Shown here one piece after another: positions 1 to 11,962 of a DNA stretch of 64,000 bases. The stretch covers positions 5,325,695-5,389,694 of the forward strand of contig OY755190.1 of assembly GCA_963576735.1 (NCBI GenBank), given 5' to 3'. The notes under the pieces were generated by a model. It was not told where the DNA came from and did no database searches. It saw only the letters and a list, made by a program, of their open reading frames with translations. The translations under genes and the position numbers were made by a program. The stretch is from Bedellia somnulentella (Eukaryota; Arthropoda; Insecta; Lepidoptera; Bedelliidae). The stretch's first letter is position 1, and the number at the start of each line of letters is the position of its first letter.

Positions 1-565
1 CCTTTTAAATAATTTCACGTGCCAAGATTTAATCCACGCGGAATCAGCCCACACGCCCTAATTATATAACAGCGAGACACATAATGTTGAAGGAATAAGC
101 ATTTAAGTTCCGTATGAAGCCACGAGGACCGACCAGCTTATAAGGTCAGGGTGTAGGAGGCTGTTGTTTACTGGGTCTTGTTGCCAAGGCCACTTTTAAG
201 GCTTTGTTTATGTAACTTTGAGACTGAATCACCGCACCGATTAACGAATTTTTGTTGGAAAATATAGCTGTTGCAGAAGCGAAAAAGGATACATTATTTA
301 CATTATTATGGTGATTATCATTTCTATAGGTATTTAACTATCTATACTCACGGCTTTAAATCTGAAAAGGGAATTTGGGAAGGGAAATGCTCAGGAATTT
401 TTGCTAATTAGGGGATAATATGGCGTAATAAAGGAGGGTCAGTGTTATCGTCTTGCTCGGCACTAAAATTAAGGAGTTTGATTGCCTTTTAATTTATGAA
501 AACTCAGAGAACAGCAAAATGAGCAAATTAGTCCAAACCTTTTGTATTTCTTTTTGCATACATTA
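1..565. other. No gene seen
   Basis: Presumably upstream intron or 5' region of the EGF gene. No signal-peptide exon could be supported here. Confidence 0.3.
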
Positions 566-667
566 ACACATACATACATACATATACTCACGGCTATAAA
601 TCCCTTAACGGGGTAGCCAGAGCTTTGGAATGATAAATTTCTCAGCCACTTTTGGAAGTTGATTAAC
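566..667 (-). mobile_element. SINE-A, truncated copy
   Basis: Minus-strand 3' half of SINE-A: the tail (CATACATACATACATATACT) is at the left, then ACGGCTATAAATCCC and CCACTTTTGGAAGTTGA. Confidence 0.75.
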
Positions 668-999
668 ACAGTCCTAAATATATGTGGAGCTGTTCCGAAA
701 CTTACACGATATTTTATGATGTGATATTTTTCTATTAAATAGTGCATATATGAGATCAGAGGCAGGCTATCGCTGCTATGCATGAATAACTATTACTTAG
801 TATGACTAAGTCAAGTGGGTGTGCTGACGATGGTCTCATTTATAAATTGACTAATTTAGGAGCCGAACATATGTGTTTTAGTATCTCAGAGGTTTCGCTT
901 CTCACTGTGGCACAGTGACTGTGCTTCAACGGTTGTACTTAACATATTTTTTTTTGTATACTAAACTTATAAATTCATCAATTCATTCAACTCTTTCAG

Positions 1000-3900
1000 C
1001 CCAGCGTTACGTCAGCTATGGTCCCCGCGGCTTCTACGGCCGCAGTTTATACGAACACGGCAGATCAATCTCAGACAATACCGTGACTTGCGGGCCCTAC
1101 ACGTGCGGCGTGGGCGCTCACTGTATCCACGGCAGCGTGCGACCCGTGTGCGCCTGTCTGCCAGGGTACTCGGGGGACCCACTGTCACAGTGTATCAAGA
1201 TTGAGTGTGTTGGTAGGTGTTATTAGCTAGAAATAGTGTTTTTAATAATATATAAATGGTTATTTGAGTAAATAGGCAAATACGTCGGCCAAGTCTTGAT
1301 TGTTGTAAAATTGAGGGCAAAACCCAACAACTACGCGCAATACGAATATTGATTTTACCGCTCAAATATGATTTCTAGTTCAGCGCCTTAAGAGTTAGAA
1401 CGATCTTTTTTAAATATTAAAATAGTAATTTTGTTTAAGGATTGTATAATTAACAATTTAAAGCTAAGCTGTGTTGTATTTAAAACACTGTATTGATATA
1501 TTTTTATGGTTCATATATTTCTATTACAGAAAATAGCGAATGTCGAAGCCACCAAACTTGCGTGAACCAACACTGCGTCAACCCTTGTGAAGGAACTTGC
1601 GGCATCAATGCTAACTGTGATGTGAGTTTTTCTTCCATATTCTTCATTACTTGATTGTAAATTAATTAGTTGATGCAATAAATTAATGATGTTGAGCAAT
1701 GATTAGACTTTTAATTTAATGTTCCATAGTATCAACAATCTTCCACTCACATAGTATGTTACTTCGTCAATCTTTCTATTTTCCCTTTTTACCCCCTTAA
1801 AGGTAAAATATTTCCAAGGTTTATACTGTTTAAGTTAACACTACTTTTTGATGTGTTTTTTGCTGACTGAAATTCATCATTTATATATTTCATTTATATT
1901 TGTCGTTCCACAGGTCCGTAACCACGTCCCCGTATGTTCATGCCCACCTGGATACACTGGGAATCCTTTCTCTTCATGCAGAGTAGCTGATCCTGGTAAG
2001 AATGATAAATATTGTTAAGTTGAAAAGTTTTACTATGCATTTATTATTATCAAAACTTCAATTCATGAAACTCCATCTCAACTAATTAATGATATTTTTT
2101 TCAGAGGAAGCATGCCATCCTTCGCCTTGTGGTCATAACACCAAATGTCACGTGTCCAACAACCAAGCTATCTGTACTTGCCTGCCGGGATACCGGGTGA
2201 GTAAAAACAGTACAATTCTTGTTAGCTTTATGTTTATGAATTATACTTTTTTAGAATACGATTAGGTAAACAAGTTACTTATTGTAACTCGTCAACCCAT
2301 TACAGGAAATTTTGTCACCCTTTAGTACAGAGTTCCCACTTTTTTTCTAGCCTGTGTACTCGGAACAAGTATAGCTCATTCTGTTACTTTTCTTATAAAC
2401 TTTTCTCGCCCCATTAACCATGATAAATTTTAATTACAAATATAATAAATAATGGAAAGAAAAATTTCAACACCGGGTTTATCTAGTAAAGTAGGCATTT
2501 TATAATTCTTAATTCCTATGTTTTTCTGCATCGAAGCAAGTACTCTTTAGCGAGAAAAAATATCCCACCAAAAACATTTTCATGTAAAATGTTGCCAAGA
2601 CGAGCCCATATGACTCGCACTGTCAAAAAGTTATCAGATCTCATGTAGAGCCAAGCTTCTAACACTACACGCCCTAACTCTACAAGGCCTAACTTCACAA
2701 ACTCTACAACTTGGTCAAAATATGTGGCTTGGCCATTTCGCTACATTCACATCGGCGTAAGGTGAAAAATCAATTCACTGTTCATTACTTTTGTGTTATA
2801 CAATAGTTCTTGTAGTAACGAACGGCCAAGCCACATATTTTGACCAAGTTGTAGAGTTTGTGAAGTTAGGCCTTGTAGAGTTAGGGCGTGTAGTGTTAGA
2901 AGCTTGGCTCTACATGAGATCTGATAACTTTTTGACAGTGCGAGTCATATGGGCTCGTCTTGGCAACATTTTACATGAAAATGTTTTTGGTGGGATTTCA
3001 TTTCTTTTTGTAAGTTGTTTGTAACAAACTTTTTATTAATTTTTTTCTTCTTTTTTTGGGGTGTATTTCTTGCACATCAGAGACGCCTTTTTTTATAGCC
3101 CACTCTCTATCTTTGCCTTTTTTCTTTGTTGATTAACTGTTTATAATAAGTGATAGATCAGATACTGTCGATATGTTTTAATATATGTCGATTTTTTTTA
3201 ATAACAAGGAGTACCTCATATATATATCTGAGGGCACCAAGCTTTAGACTATTAGATTAGACCTCTAGCGTCATCAAAATTTAATCTTATAAAATTACAG
3301 GTCTCATACAAACTCCCATCCCCTAGTTTAAGGGGTTGGAGGATGAAAGTTACAAGTTTTATAATTTTTTTGTTGTTTGTGTGCTAATACTAGCTTACAT
3401 ACAAAATTTCAGCTTTCTGGGACATTAGGAAATACCTTAATAATTTTGATGAGCATCAGTGAGTCAGTGACGAAATCAGCGTTTTTTAGGTATAAATAAA
3501 ATCTGAAGTATAAAAGCTAATGTAATTAAAACTTAATATGTTCAATAAGTCCGCTATTGACAATATATCCCGAAAATTTTGTTGATCTAGCATAACCCAA
3601 ACCCAAGTTATGAGGGTTCAAAAAAACGACGAAGCGCTTCGAGAAAAGGTAGGTAGTGCCCGTGCGCTTCGCTTGGCTCGTCTTGGCGGGAGCACTACCG
3701 TGCCCCCAGATCAGAGTGATACGCTCAATTTATTAAGTTTAAGTTCCACTGTCATAAGCATGCATAGTAAAAAATCAAATAAAGAAACAAAAAATGTTAG
3801 AATTATTAATACATAATACTCTCTTACTTATACTAAATAAAAAATACTTTTTTGACTTACCTATACGAAATCGCATAACCGTGATAGCTCAGTGGATAGA

Positions 3901-6900
3901 ACACCGCTTGTCGTGTAGGCGATAAGAGTTCAAATCCCAGGTTAGAGCTACATCAATTTGTCTTTTCTAAAGTCATACGTGTGGTTTATTTATCATGGTT
4001 CTTAACGGTGAGGGAAAACATCGTGAGGAAACCCACATGGCTGAGTTGTACTTAGTCATGGTCACATGATGATGGTCACATTTTGTACGAATACACTGTC
4101 AAGTGTATTCGTACAAAACGGCGATAGACCTGCCCTCATCACGTGAGTACACTGTCCATGCACAACAAGTGGTTGGTACTCTGAACTCTAGGTGACAATA
4201 TCACGTGATATTCAGAAGCATTAGTATCTTTGCCAACCCCCTCGGATCCCCGAACAGCGTGAACGTTTCAGTTATACGAAAAATTACAAACGTATTCGTT
4301 CATCGTTCCCAGGGCAGCCCGCTGTCCGGCTGCCGTCACGAATGCGAGTCGGACGGCGAGTGCGGCGCGCAGCAGTCGTGCCGCGACTTCAAGTGCGCCA
4401 GCCCCTGCAGCGACTGCGGCGTCAACGCGGACTGCGAGACGGTTGCGGCGCATCGCGCTGTCTGCAAGTGTCCTAGGGTAAATATATGGAACTAATACAA
4501 TAGACATTGTCATGTTGTGATATAATATTAAAAATTTAAATGCTGTGTAGTGTCGGCCTAGAATAGCACTACCCTATTTCTTCCGGTGGGTGTACGTAAG
4601 AGGCGACTAACGGTATTGGGGCTTTTAAGGGATTTTTGGGCGATGAGGTTGGAGACCCATCACCAACAACCTTTATTTTACCATCTTTTCCCCACTTAAC
4701 TTTCCAAAAGTGGCTGAAGAATTTCTGATTCTTTAGCTCTGGCTACCCCATCTAGGGATTTATAGCCGTGAGTATATGTATGTATGTATGTATAAGAAAT
4801 ACTTAAGGGGCCACTGGATTGAGCCGTGAGTATATGTATGTATATGTAGTCGTAAAAGTCTGCCTGCACTATGTTAGCGAGGTCCTCGTAGGTCCTTATG
4901 ACTCTTTTCAGGGTAGGCTCCGGCACCTCGCTGGGACACACGTCCTGATATGTATCAGGACGAGTGTTTACAGCTATTTAATGCTAGATACCTATGATTT
5001 AAACTGACTTGTTCAGCAAAAGTTTTTGTTCAACAAACCAATATTTTATTTGCATAGCAGTTTTGCTTAGATTTGGTCACAATTTTCACTATTCCCATTA
5101 AAACTCATAAATCTCCTTAGGGTTACTTCGGTGATCCCTACCGCATCTGCACCCCAGAATGTTCATCCGACGGTGAATGCCCCAGCTACAAGCCAGCCTG
5201 TATCTACAACGCGTGTGTGAACCCTTGCACGAACGCTTGCGGTGTGAACGCCGACTGCAACCTCCGTGGTCTGACGCCTGTCTGCTCTTGCCCGAGAAAT
5301 ATGACTGGAGATCCGTTCACTTACTGCAGACCTTTTGAAGCGCGTAAGTTATGGTTGGCTGTTTTGGTAGATGCGTGAGATATCTTTGTCTTTTTCATAT
5401 GAAACTTGAGCGTACTAGCTCTGAGCTTCAAAGAGGCTGTGATGTGTTTGTGCTCCTTAAACTTTTATAGTTTTTTGGCCTGTATGAAGTGTTCTACTTA
5501 TATATATATATTTCTTATATAAGTACCGCACCTTATTTACACCATGAATAATAAATAAGATAAATAAAAAAATGTTTATTTGATAAGGCATATTTACAGT
5601 ACAGATTTGAACAGGGGTTCCCAAACTAGGCAAGCCTGTATTTTGGGAAACCAGTTGACAGTTATTGTTATATTTACACTGTTAATTGAAATATACACAA
5701 TTGAATTTGATTACACAAAATAGATGAAAATTTAAGTTTAAAGGAAAGGAAAGGAAATATATTTACATGGAGGGTTATCGGGTTAGTAATGTAGGAAAAC
5801 TATATATATATAAGTAAATAATAAAATTAAAAAAAAAAATAAGTAGAAGAATATGTTATACAAATAAATTACAAACAATAAAAAAAATAGGTTTATAGTT
5901 TATATGAACAGTGTTGGATTGGGTTTAAAATTGACTCAGATAGTATTTCGTTTCGTTTCGTTAGGAACCATTCCTAAGTGATATTAGTGATGACATTTTA
6001 ACACCTTTAAAGATTAAATTTAACTTCCCAAGCTATATATTTACTTAGCATGTATTTCTTTAAAATCTAAAACTTATTTTATTATTTGCAGGTGACCTCT
6101 GCGAGCCCAACCCTTGCGGTACCAACGCCAAGTGCACCCCGGGACACGACCGTACCGGCGCTGAACGACCTGTCTGCACGTGCCCCTCAGGATACATAGG
6201 AAATGCCCTGGTTGCTTGTGACAAGGTAATAATTTCATACATATTTGTTAATATGTTCATGATAATACTTTAGATAGAGAAACAAAACAATAAACTTTAC
6301 TTACGACATATGCAAAGTTTTTTTTTTTTGTATTCATTAAATATTTTTATTCGATAGCAAACACGAAAATAAAAAACTGATTTGAATATTTTTCATTTAA
6401 AATGAGTAATTGCAAAGTTATGATTTTTTAAACTTTGTTCAATTTTTGTACTCAATGACGTCATCGATTGAAAATATCACGTAGCGACATGCAAATGAAG
6501 CGAAATGTTTGGTAAAAATGTTGCTCATTGCAAAATATTTCACGAATTTGTGATCCCAAATGAAATTATTACGATATTATACTAAACAAACCTATGATTT
6601 TCGATGTTTTATTAATAAACTGCAAAAACTAATGTCTTTGACATAACGCTGAAGGTCAAATACTGTTACAGTTTTTTGCTAAAATAACGGTCATCTTAGC
6701 TCTGTTTGATTTAATTTCAAGAAAATATGTTTTAAAAACATAATATCTCGAAATGGTTTCGTAATCAGCACCACTTTTGTAAAACTTTGCATACCGAATT
6801 GTGCGTAAGGTAGGCTTTTGAATGCAGAATGTTTTTTTTGTGATTGCGCATAATAAATACAATATACCCTAAAAAACTGTAGATGTGTAGTGTCGGCTTA

Positions 6901-8062
6901 GAATAGCACCACCCCATTTCTTCCGGTGGGTGTACGTAAGAGGCGACTAACGGACTTGGGGCTTTTTAATGGATTTTTGGGCGATGCGGTTGGAGACCCA
7001 TCACCAACAACCTTTATTCTACCGTCTTTTCCCCACTCAACTTCCAAAAGTGGCTGAGGAATTTCTAATTTCTCAGCTCTGGCTACCCCTTTTAGGGATT
7101 TATAGCCGAAAGTATATGTATGTATGTAAATTACCTTTTATTTGATTGTTTATTATAATTATATGCGTATGTGAAAACATCGTTGAAGGCCCGACTCAGG
7201 AGTCCAACCAAAACGCCGCTCTTCATAAGAGCTCCCTACTGAGCTATGACGGCTATTTAAATAATATTTTTCATATTCCAGGGTGACTGCGAACTAGATT
7301 CCCAATGTCCCGACCATCTAGCATGTGTAGGGTACCGCTGCGTGGACCCCTGTCTCGGCAACACCCAATGTGGGACTGGCGCCACCTGTATGGCCCGGAA
7401 ACATTTGGCTGTCTGCACTTGTCCTTCAGGTGAGGATTTTGTTATTTGTTCAAAGAATAATACTTTAGTTAAGGCGGGAGTCTGAAGCGAGATAAATAAA
7501 AGAGCATATTTGAGGGGATTTTAATATGTGGCAAGCGAGAGAGATTTGTTGGCATCGTAAGCCAAGGGGAATAAAAGGTATGAGTATTGTCTTGAGTAAT
7601 AATTTTTAGTAAGCGACTGCATAAAACAGCAGTTGATGTTCGGGATAAAATAAATCTTACAGCTCATTGGGATGTAAAACCATGGTACCACATACGAAAG
7701 GTAATACTCAGGATATCAGGCTGCAAAGAGGCCCTATAATTATTACTAAATATTAGTTCATAAGTTGTTGTTTTAAGAAATAATTGTTTAACAGTATAGT
7801 GACGAGTTAAATCTAACCCAAAATTCCTTTCTAACCGTAGCACCGCGATCCATAAAAAAAAAAAACTCAGAGAGATGAAATAATGAAATAATTACTTTCT
7901 TCCTTAGGATTCCACGGTGATGCTCTTGTAAGCTGTTACGAATCCCACTCAGTGGCTGCTTCCCGATCCTATAGATACAAGCGAAACGGCTCCAACGACT
8001 CTGAAGATGACAAAAAAGTTGAATCCGAGGCAGAGGAAACTGCTACCGAACAATCAGAATAA
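1000..8062 (+). CDS. Dumpy-like EGF-repeat secreted protein, 3' part (nine exons)
   Basis: Nine exons join in frame: 1000-1212, 1530-1621, 1914-1995, 2105-2196, 4313-4477, 5121-5343, 6092-6225, 7282-7429 and 7908-8062, with TAA at 8060-8062. All junctions have AG/GT borders and phases match, giving about 433 residues. The protein is a chain of six-cysteine EGF modules in the style of insect dumpy: CGVNADC-type loops, VC.CP.GY..G-type ends, and short four-cysteine linkers such as CSSDGECP. The last exon leaves EGF and ends in a charged acidic tail containing RYKR, a possible furin site. There is no ZP domain and no membrane segment, so it is not dumpy itself; an extracellular or matrix role is inferred. 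The first exon begins at an acceptor, so the signal peptide and N-terminus lie upstream and were not found. Introns hold SINEs and foldbacks. Family call is firm; the exact orthologue is unknown. Confidence 0.85.
2562..2995. mobile_element. Foldback element with 172 bp near-perfect arms
   Basis: The arms 2562-2734 and 2824-2995 are inverted copies of each other with an 89 bp centre. The outer ends read ATCCCACCAAAAACATTTTC. It lies in the intron between the exons at 2105-2196 and 4313-4477 of the EGF gene and would form a long RNA hairpin in the pre-mRNA. No coding content beyond fortuitous frames. Confidence 0.8.
3240..3600. repeat. Relic of a common insect repeat
   Basis: Contains phrases such as CAAAATTTCAGCTTTCTGGG and CAGTGAGTCAGTGA that recur in dispersed insect repeats. 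It has no coding content and no clear ends. It is part of the long EGF-gene intron. Confidence 0.3.
3880..4270 (+). mobile_element. SINE-C, full length
   Basis: tRNA-derived: head GTGATAGCTCAGTGGATAGA with a B-box-like GAGTTCAAATCCC, then a ~300 bp body ending near GCGTGAACGTTTC. It ends 42 bp before the EGF exon at 4313, so it supplies part of the DNA leading to the acceptor. A perfect 17 bp hairpin lies at 4081-4118. Confidence 0.85.
4542..4794 (+). mobile_element. SINE-A, full length
   Basis: Reference copy: starts GCTGTGTAGTGTCGGCCTAG, contains GTGTACGTAAGAGGCGACTA and GGTTGGAGACCCATCACCAA, ends GCCGTGAGTATATGTATGTA plus TG repeats. There is no obvious tRNA or 7SL head. A second tail fragment follows at 4818-4850. 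Confidence 0.9.
6309..6793. mobile_element. 485 bp MITE (TATGCAAAG ends), copy 1
   Basis: Ends are TATGCAAAGTTTT and AAAACTTTGCATA, a perfect 13 bp inverted repeat. The body is similar throughout to 26354-26832. It lies in the EGF-gene intron before the exon at 7282. It contains the CRE-like TGACGTCA in its centre, as does copy 2. No protein. Confidence 0.75.
6893..7128 (+). mobile_element. SINE-A, full length
   Basis: Plus-strand copy in the EGF-gene intron before the exon at 7282; head GTGTAGTGTCGGCTTAGAAT, tail AGTATATGTATGTATGTA. Confidence 0.9.
7190..7262 (-). mobile_element. tRNA-like SINE fragment
   Basis: The minus strand reads AGCCGTCATAGCTCAGTAGG, an A-box-like tRNA head, 20 bp upstream of the EGF exon at 7282. 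The anticodon arm and the rest do not fold as a real tRNA. Confidence 0.5.
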
Positions 8063-8317
8063 ATCACGCTCTTGTGTGGCAAAAAAAACGAATTAATGTT
8101 TTTCCGATGAAAACATCGACAAGTATTGCGCTTACAAGCAACACTAACGCCAAAAATATATAGATATAAACATTTTTAATACTGCCATGCAGTTTGCCAT
8201 GTAAAATATAGTAAAGATGTCATATATTAGTAAAATATTAATTTTAAATAGTTATTTTATTTGATAGTACCATTGATAGACAAAAGCTAGTCTGTCTTAG
8301 ACTATAATACCACAAGA

Positions 8318-8566
8318 CATACATACATATACATATACTCACGGCTATAAATCCCTAAAAAGGGAAGCCAGAGCTAAGGAATTAGAAACTCCTCAGCCAC
8401 TTTTGGAAAATTGAGTGGGGAAAAGATGCTTAAATAAAGGTTGTTGGTGCTGGGTCTCCAATCGCATCGCCCAAAATACCTTAAACGCCCAATACCGTTA
8501 GTCGCCTCTTACGTACACCCACCGGAAGAAATGGGGTAGTGCTATTTTAAGCCGACACTACACAGC
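8318..8566 (-). mobile_element. SINE-A, full length, with 12 bp target duplication
   Basis: Minus-strand copy just downstream of the EGF gene. ACCACAAGACAT is present on both sides, a clean LINE-type target duplication. Confidence 0.9.
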
Positions 8567-8624
8567 AACCAGACCACAAGACATTACAGCATTTTAAGAA
8601 AGGAGTTTATAGGCGACAAGACGG

Positions 8625-8735
8625 TACAAATAAAGTACCGTTGGTGATGAGTCTGCAACCGCATCTCCTAAAAACCATTTAAAAGCCCCCATACCTTTAA
8701 TCGCCTCTCATGACACCCGTGAGTAGAAAGATTGA
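8625..8735 (-). mobile_element. SINE-A2 fragment, diverged
   Basis: Minus-strand fragment of the second SINE-A subfamily (CGACACCCGTGRGTAGAAAG head), with GGTGATGAGTCTGCAACCGC. Confidence 0.6.
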
Positions 8736-9262
8736 ATTTAACTCATAAAATTAAAAAAGCCTGATACGGCTCAGATCGTCCGTCGGTTCTTGAACCTGAT
8801 TCCCTGACCCCGACCGACTGTGCTCTTGTCGGGGAGTACCGCCTCTCCCATTAAAAAAATATATTTTCTTTTTCGGCCATGGGAAAGGCGAGAATCTAAA
8901 GGATAGCGAATGATAATAATACACTTTATTGAACACCAAAACAATACACGGTCATATACAGAATGAAATACAATATACAGGTAAACAACAGGCGGACTTA
9001 ATTACCTAAAGGTAAATTATAATAGTAGGGGAGACCTGGATGCTAAATTTGCAGTTGCTCGAGCATCGTAGAAACCTATTGGATTTGATAGTCCATGTTC
9101 CTAAATTAAAAGAAGTATATTACAAGTTTATATTTTAGTAGGGGAGAGAGCGTGTAAACAATTATAAAAATGTAAAAAAAAATAGTAGTAGAGCAATACT
9201 TGGGCGCGTCAGGCATTAACAGTATGAATGCGATTTATAATTCTGATAACCATTATATATTA
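8736..9262. other. Intergenic repeat-like DNA
   Basis: Contains TTTATTGAACACCAAAACAA, a phrase recurring in lepidopteran dispersed repeats, and short GC-rich parts near 8800. No gene and no clear element ends. Confidence 0.3.
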
Positions 9263-9486
9263 ATACATACATACATACATATTTCCCTGGAAGGGGTAGC
9301 CAGAGCTAAGGAATTATAAATTCCTCAGCCACTTTTGGAAGTTGAGTGGGGAAAAGATGGTAAAAATAAAGGTCTCCAACCGCATCGCCCAAAAATCCCT
9401 AAAAGCCCCAATACCGTTAGTCGCCTCTTACGTACACCCACCGGAAGAAATGGGGTAGTGCTATTCTAAGCCGGCACTACACAGCA
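9263..9486 (-). mobile_element. SINE-A, slightly deleted
   Basis: Minus-strand copy; the ACTCACGGCTATAAATCCC part after the tail is lost. The head ends GCCGGCACTACACAGC. Confidence 0.85.
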
Positions 9487-10023
9487 TTAATCTGATGATT
9501 AATGTAAGGGATGTCGTTATTCTGGCCATTTTAAAGGAAATTTAACAACAATGTTCAGTCTTAACACCTGCACAAATATTACACCAAAAGACCATCGCGG
9601 GAACATTCCCGTCACCCTCATCACGCGCTTGAAGATTCATGACCATCTTATTTCTTAACGTCACGCCCAAATCGTCAGATTATCCAGATATACACTCTTC
9701 TAAATGAAATTAACCTACCTTTACTTAGTCTGAAGCGCTCGAGTTTTTCGGAGGATTGTCTTTTTTTACTAATCTGACGGATTCCCCTCAGCATACCCCG
9801 CTATACGAAGGGTTCATACTCGATAGATGTACATCAAAGGGTACAAGGATTCTCCCTATATAATAATCTGATATGCTAGAGTCACTTCAAAAATCCCCGC
9901 TTCGCCTCCCCTACTATAAGCTGTAATTCAGAAATGACATTATAATTCGAAAGTGGCAATTATTATGGATCAAGAAATAATACGTTGCCCGATTATAGAA
10001 ATAAAGTAGATTGATCATACGCA
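9487..10023. other. Intergenic, no gene seen
   Basis: Two TCAGATTATC/TAATCTGAC-like motifs suggest an old foldback, but no ends could be fixed. No coding content. Confidence 0.3.
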
Positions 10024-10206
10024 TACAGATCCACAATCTTTTCTTGGCCGGTAAGGGCTGTCGCTGTCATCGATATTAGTATTGCCAGTAAATAAAAAAT
10101 AACCATTATAAGGGAAATAACTTTACATCATACAGGCTAATTTATTTATGTATTGAAATGTCTTAATAAAACAATTTATGTAATATTCATTTAATTAATA
10201 ACTAGT

Positions 10207-10457
10207 TGCTGTGTAGTGTCGGCTTAAAATAGCACTAGCCCATTTCTGCCGGTGGGTGTACGTAAGAGGCGACTAACGGTATTGGGGCTTTTAAGAGATT
10301 TTTGGGCGAAGCGATTGGAGACCCATAACCAATAACCTTTATTTTACCATCTTTACCCCACTCAACTTTCCGAAAGTGGCTGAGGAGTTTCTAGTTCCTT
10401 AGCTCGGGCTACCCCTTCTAGGGATTTACAGCCTTGAGTATATGTATGTATGTATGT
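10207..10457 (+). mobile_element. SINE-A inside TIR element copy 1
   Basis: Full-length plus-strand copy; its counterpart at 32797-33039 occupies the same position in copy 2, so it predates the spread of the host element. Confidence 0.9.
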
Positions 10458-10925
10458 AATAACTATTATTGTAAGTAAACAAGTTCGTTTTAATGTAAGC
10501 TAATTATATTTATTTATTTTTGCCCTTGTCTGGTATGTCTACCCGAATGACTGTGTATCCTAAATTTGATGATCTTACCTCCCAAATGTTGTCTGGAAGC
10601 TTTTAGCGATAACACTGCCACTTGTACTTTTCTGCAAGCTGTTTCATTATTTTATACACAAGGATTTGTTATTTGTGACACTCAGAGTTAATAAGTGGGT
10701 AACTACTTAAAATCATTTTTTTAATCCTGTAAATTAGAGGTTTACCTTGTTGTGTACTGTCTTTTACATTTCATATTTACACATAGATCCCCTAAAAAGG
10801 TGGCACAAAAAAAATAATTCTAAACATCAGATATCGTTTGGGTCATTCATTTTGCTTTGTCAGTGAATTTATGGGCACTTTTTTATTGCTGTTAACAGCC
10901 TTGTAACATATAACATAAAATAACA

Positions 10926-11276
10926 TAAACGTTCTCGCCGAATACCCCCGAAGGGGTTTGGCAGAGGTACTAATACTTCTGAACATCACGTGACTTTGTC
11001 ACCTGGTGTTCAGAGTACCCACTTTTTGCATGGACTGTGTACTCACGTGATAGGGGGCAGGCCTATCGCCGTTTTGTACGAATACACTGTCACACCACTA
11101 AGTACAACTCAGCCATGTGGGTTTCCTCACAATGTTTTCTCTCACCGTTAAAAACCATGATAAATCAACCACACATATGTCTTTAGAAAAGACAAATTGG
11201 TGTAGGCCCGATCCGGGATTTGAACACTAGTCGCTTGCACGTTAACCGGTGTTTTACCCATTAAGCTATCACGTCG
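10926..11276 (-). mobile_element. SINE-C inside TIR element copy 1
   Basis: Minus-strand copy; the head (TAGCTTAATGGGTAAAACAC on the minus strand) is at the right. Shared with 33507-33869. Confidence 0.85.
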
Positions 11277-11827
11277 TATTTGCCTTGTATTTTTATATGT
11301 CACACAGTTATGACTTAAGAAATGACACATTGGTACATCCCCGCATTAGGATTAGAACCCTCGCATCAGTGTATACGAAGTGAAATCTTATTCAGGAGCA
11401 TTTCCCCACTTCCCGTAACCCGCACCGCATGACTATCGATGCGCGCACAACTTTTCGGACGGTGTTAGCCTACTTAGATAAAATTTAACAATATAAATAA
11501 TAATTTTCATGAATTTTTATATTGAATACTGGAAATAAAAGCGTTTATCAATAAGCAAAGATACATCATAAAAATAATTGTTTTTGAAAAAAAGTTTCCA
11601 CTACAAAAAATATTAATGAAAGTGATAATTTATTATATAAGTAGGTCACCCTATAATTTTTATTTAGTTAAGAACTAACTGACAATGACAGGCCGAAATT
11701 TCAAAATGACAACAGTAGTACCAGAGTCGCCGCCGGCCAAGCTATGATTGTGGATCTGTATCATACGATCATACTAATTGATAAATTGACGTACTGAAGT
11801 GAGTAGAGTTGATGTGATTGATCATGA

Positions 11828-11887
11828 TCAGTTCAATCATAGGGGAGGTAAAATTTCGTTTATTGAACACAATCACAAATATCAGTT
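11828..11887 (+). promoter_or_regulatory. Possible Exo84 initiator region
   Basis: Two TCAGTT sequences (11828-11833 and 11882-11887) match the arthropod initiator consensus TCAGT and lie 76-135 bp before the Exo84 ATG. No clear TATA box was seen at the right spacing. The 1.74 kb TIR element ends at 11760, so little native DNA is left for a promoter. Inference only. Confidence 0.3.
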
Positions 11888-11962
11888 AGATTACAATACG
11901 ATGAGGATTCATAATCGTTTTCATGATTCATAACTATATTATAAAGAATCTTCACCAGCGAA

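Larger units (their letters stand above)
10024..11760. mobile_element. 1.74 kb non-autonomous TIR element, copy 1 (upstream of Exo84)
   Basis: Ends are inverted repeats: TACAGATCCACAATC on the left and its complement on the right, with a further CTTGGCCGG match, about 27 bp in all. The flanks TCATACGC and TCATACGA may be an 8 bp target duplication. It encodes nothing and contains a SINE-A (10207-10457) and a SINE-C (10926-11276) that are also present in copy 2 at the same places, so they were there before the element spread. It ends 203 bp before the Exo84 ATG. Confidence 0.8.

Noticed and set aside
1..999. Signal-peptide exon of the EGF gene
   Set aside because: No ATG followed by a hydrophobic stretch and a donor in the right phase was found.
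2791..3024. Open frame repeated on both strands at 2516-2698 and 2791-3024
   Set aside because: The frames mirror each other because they are the two arms of a foldback element; no protein family.
3880..3955. tRNA gene candidate GTGATAGCTCAGTGG
   Set aside because: Repeated head of SINE-C; the arms do not form a full cloverleaf.
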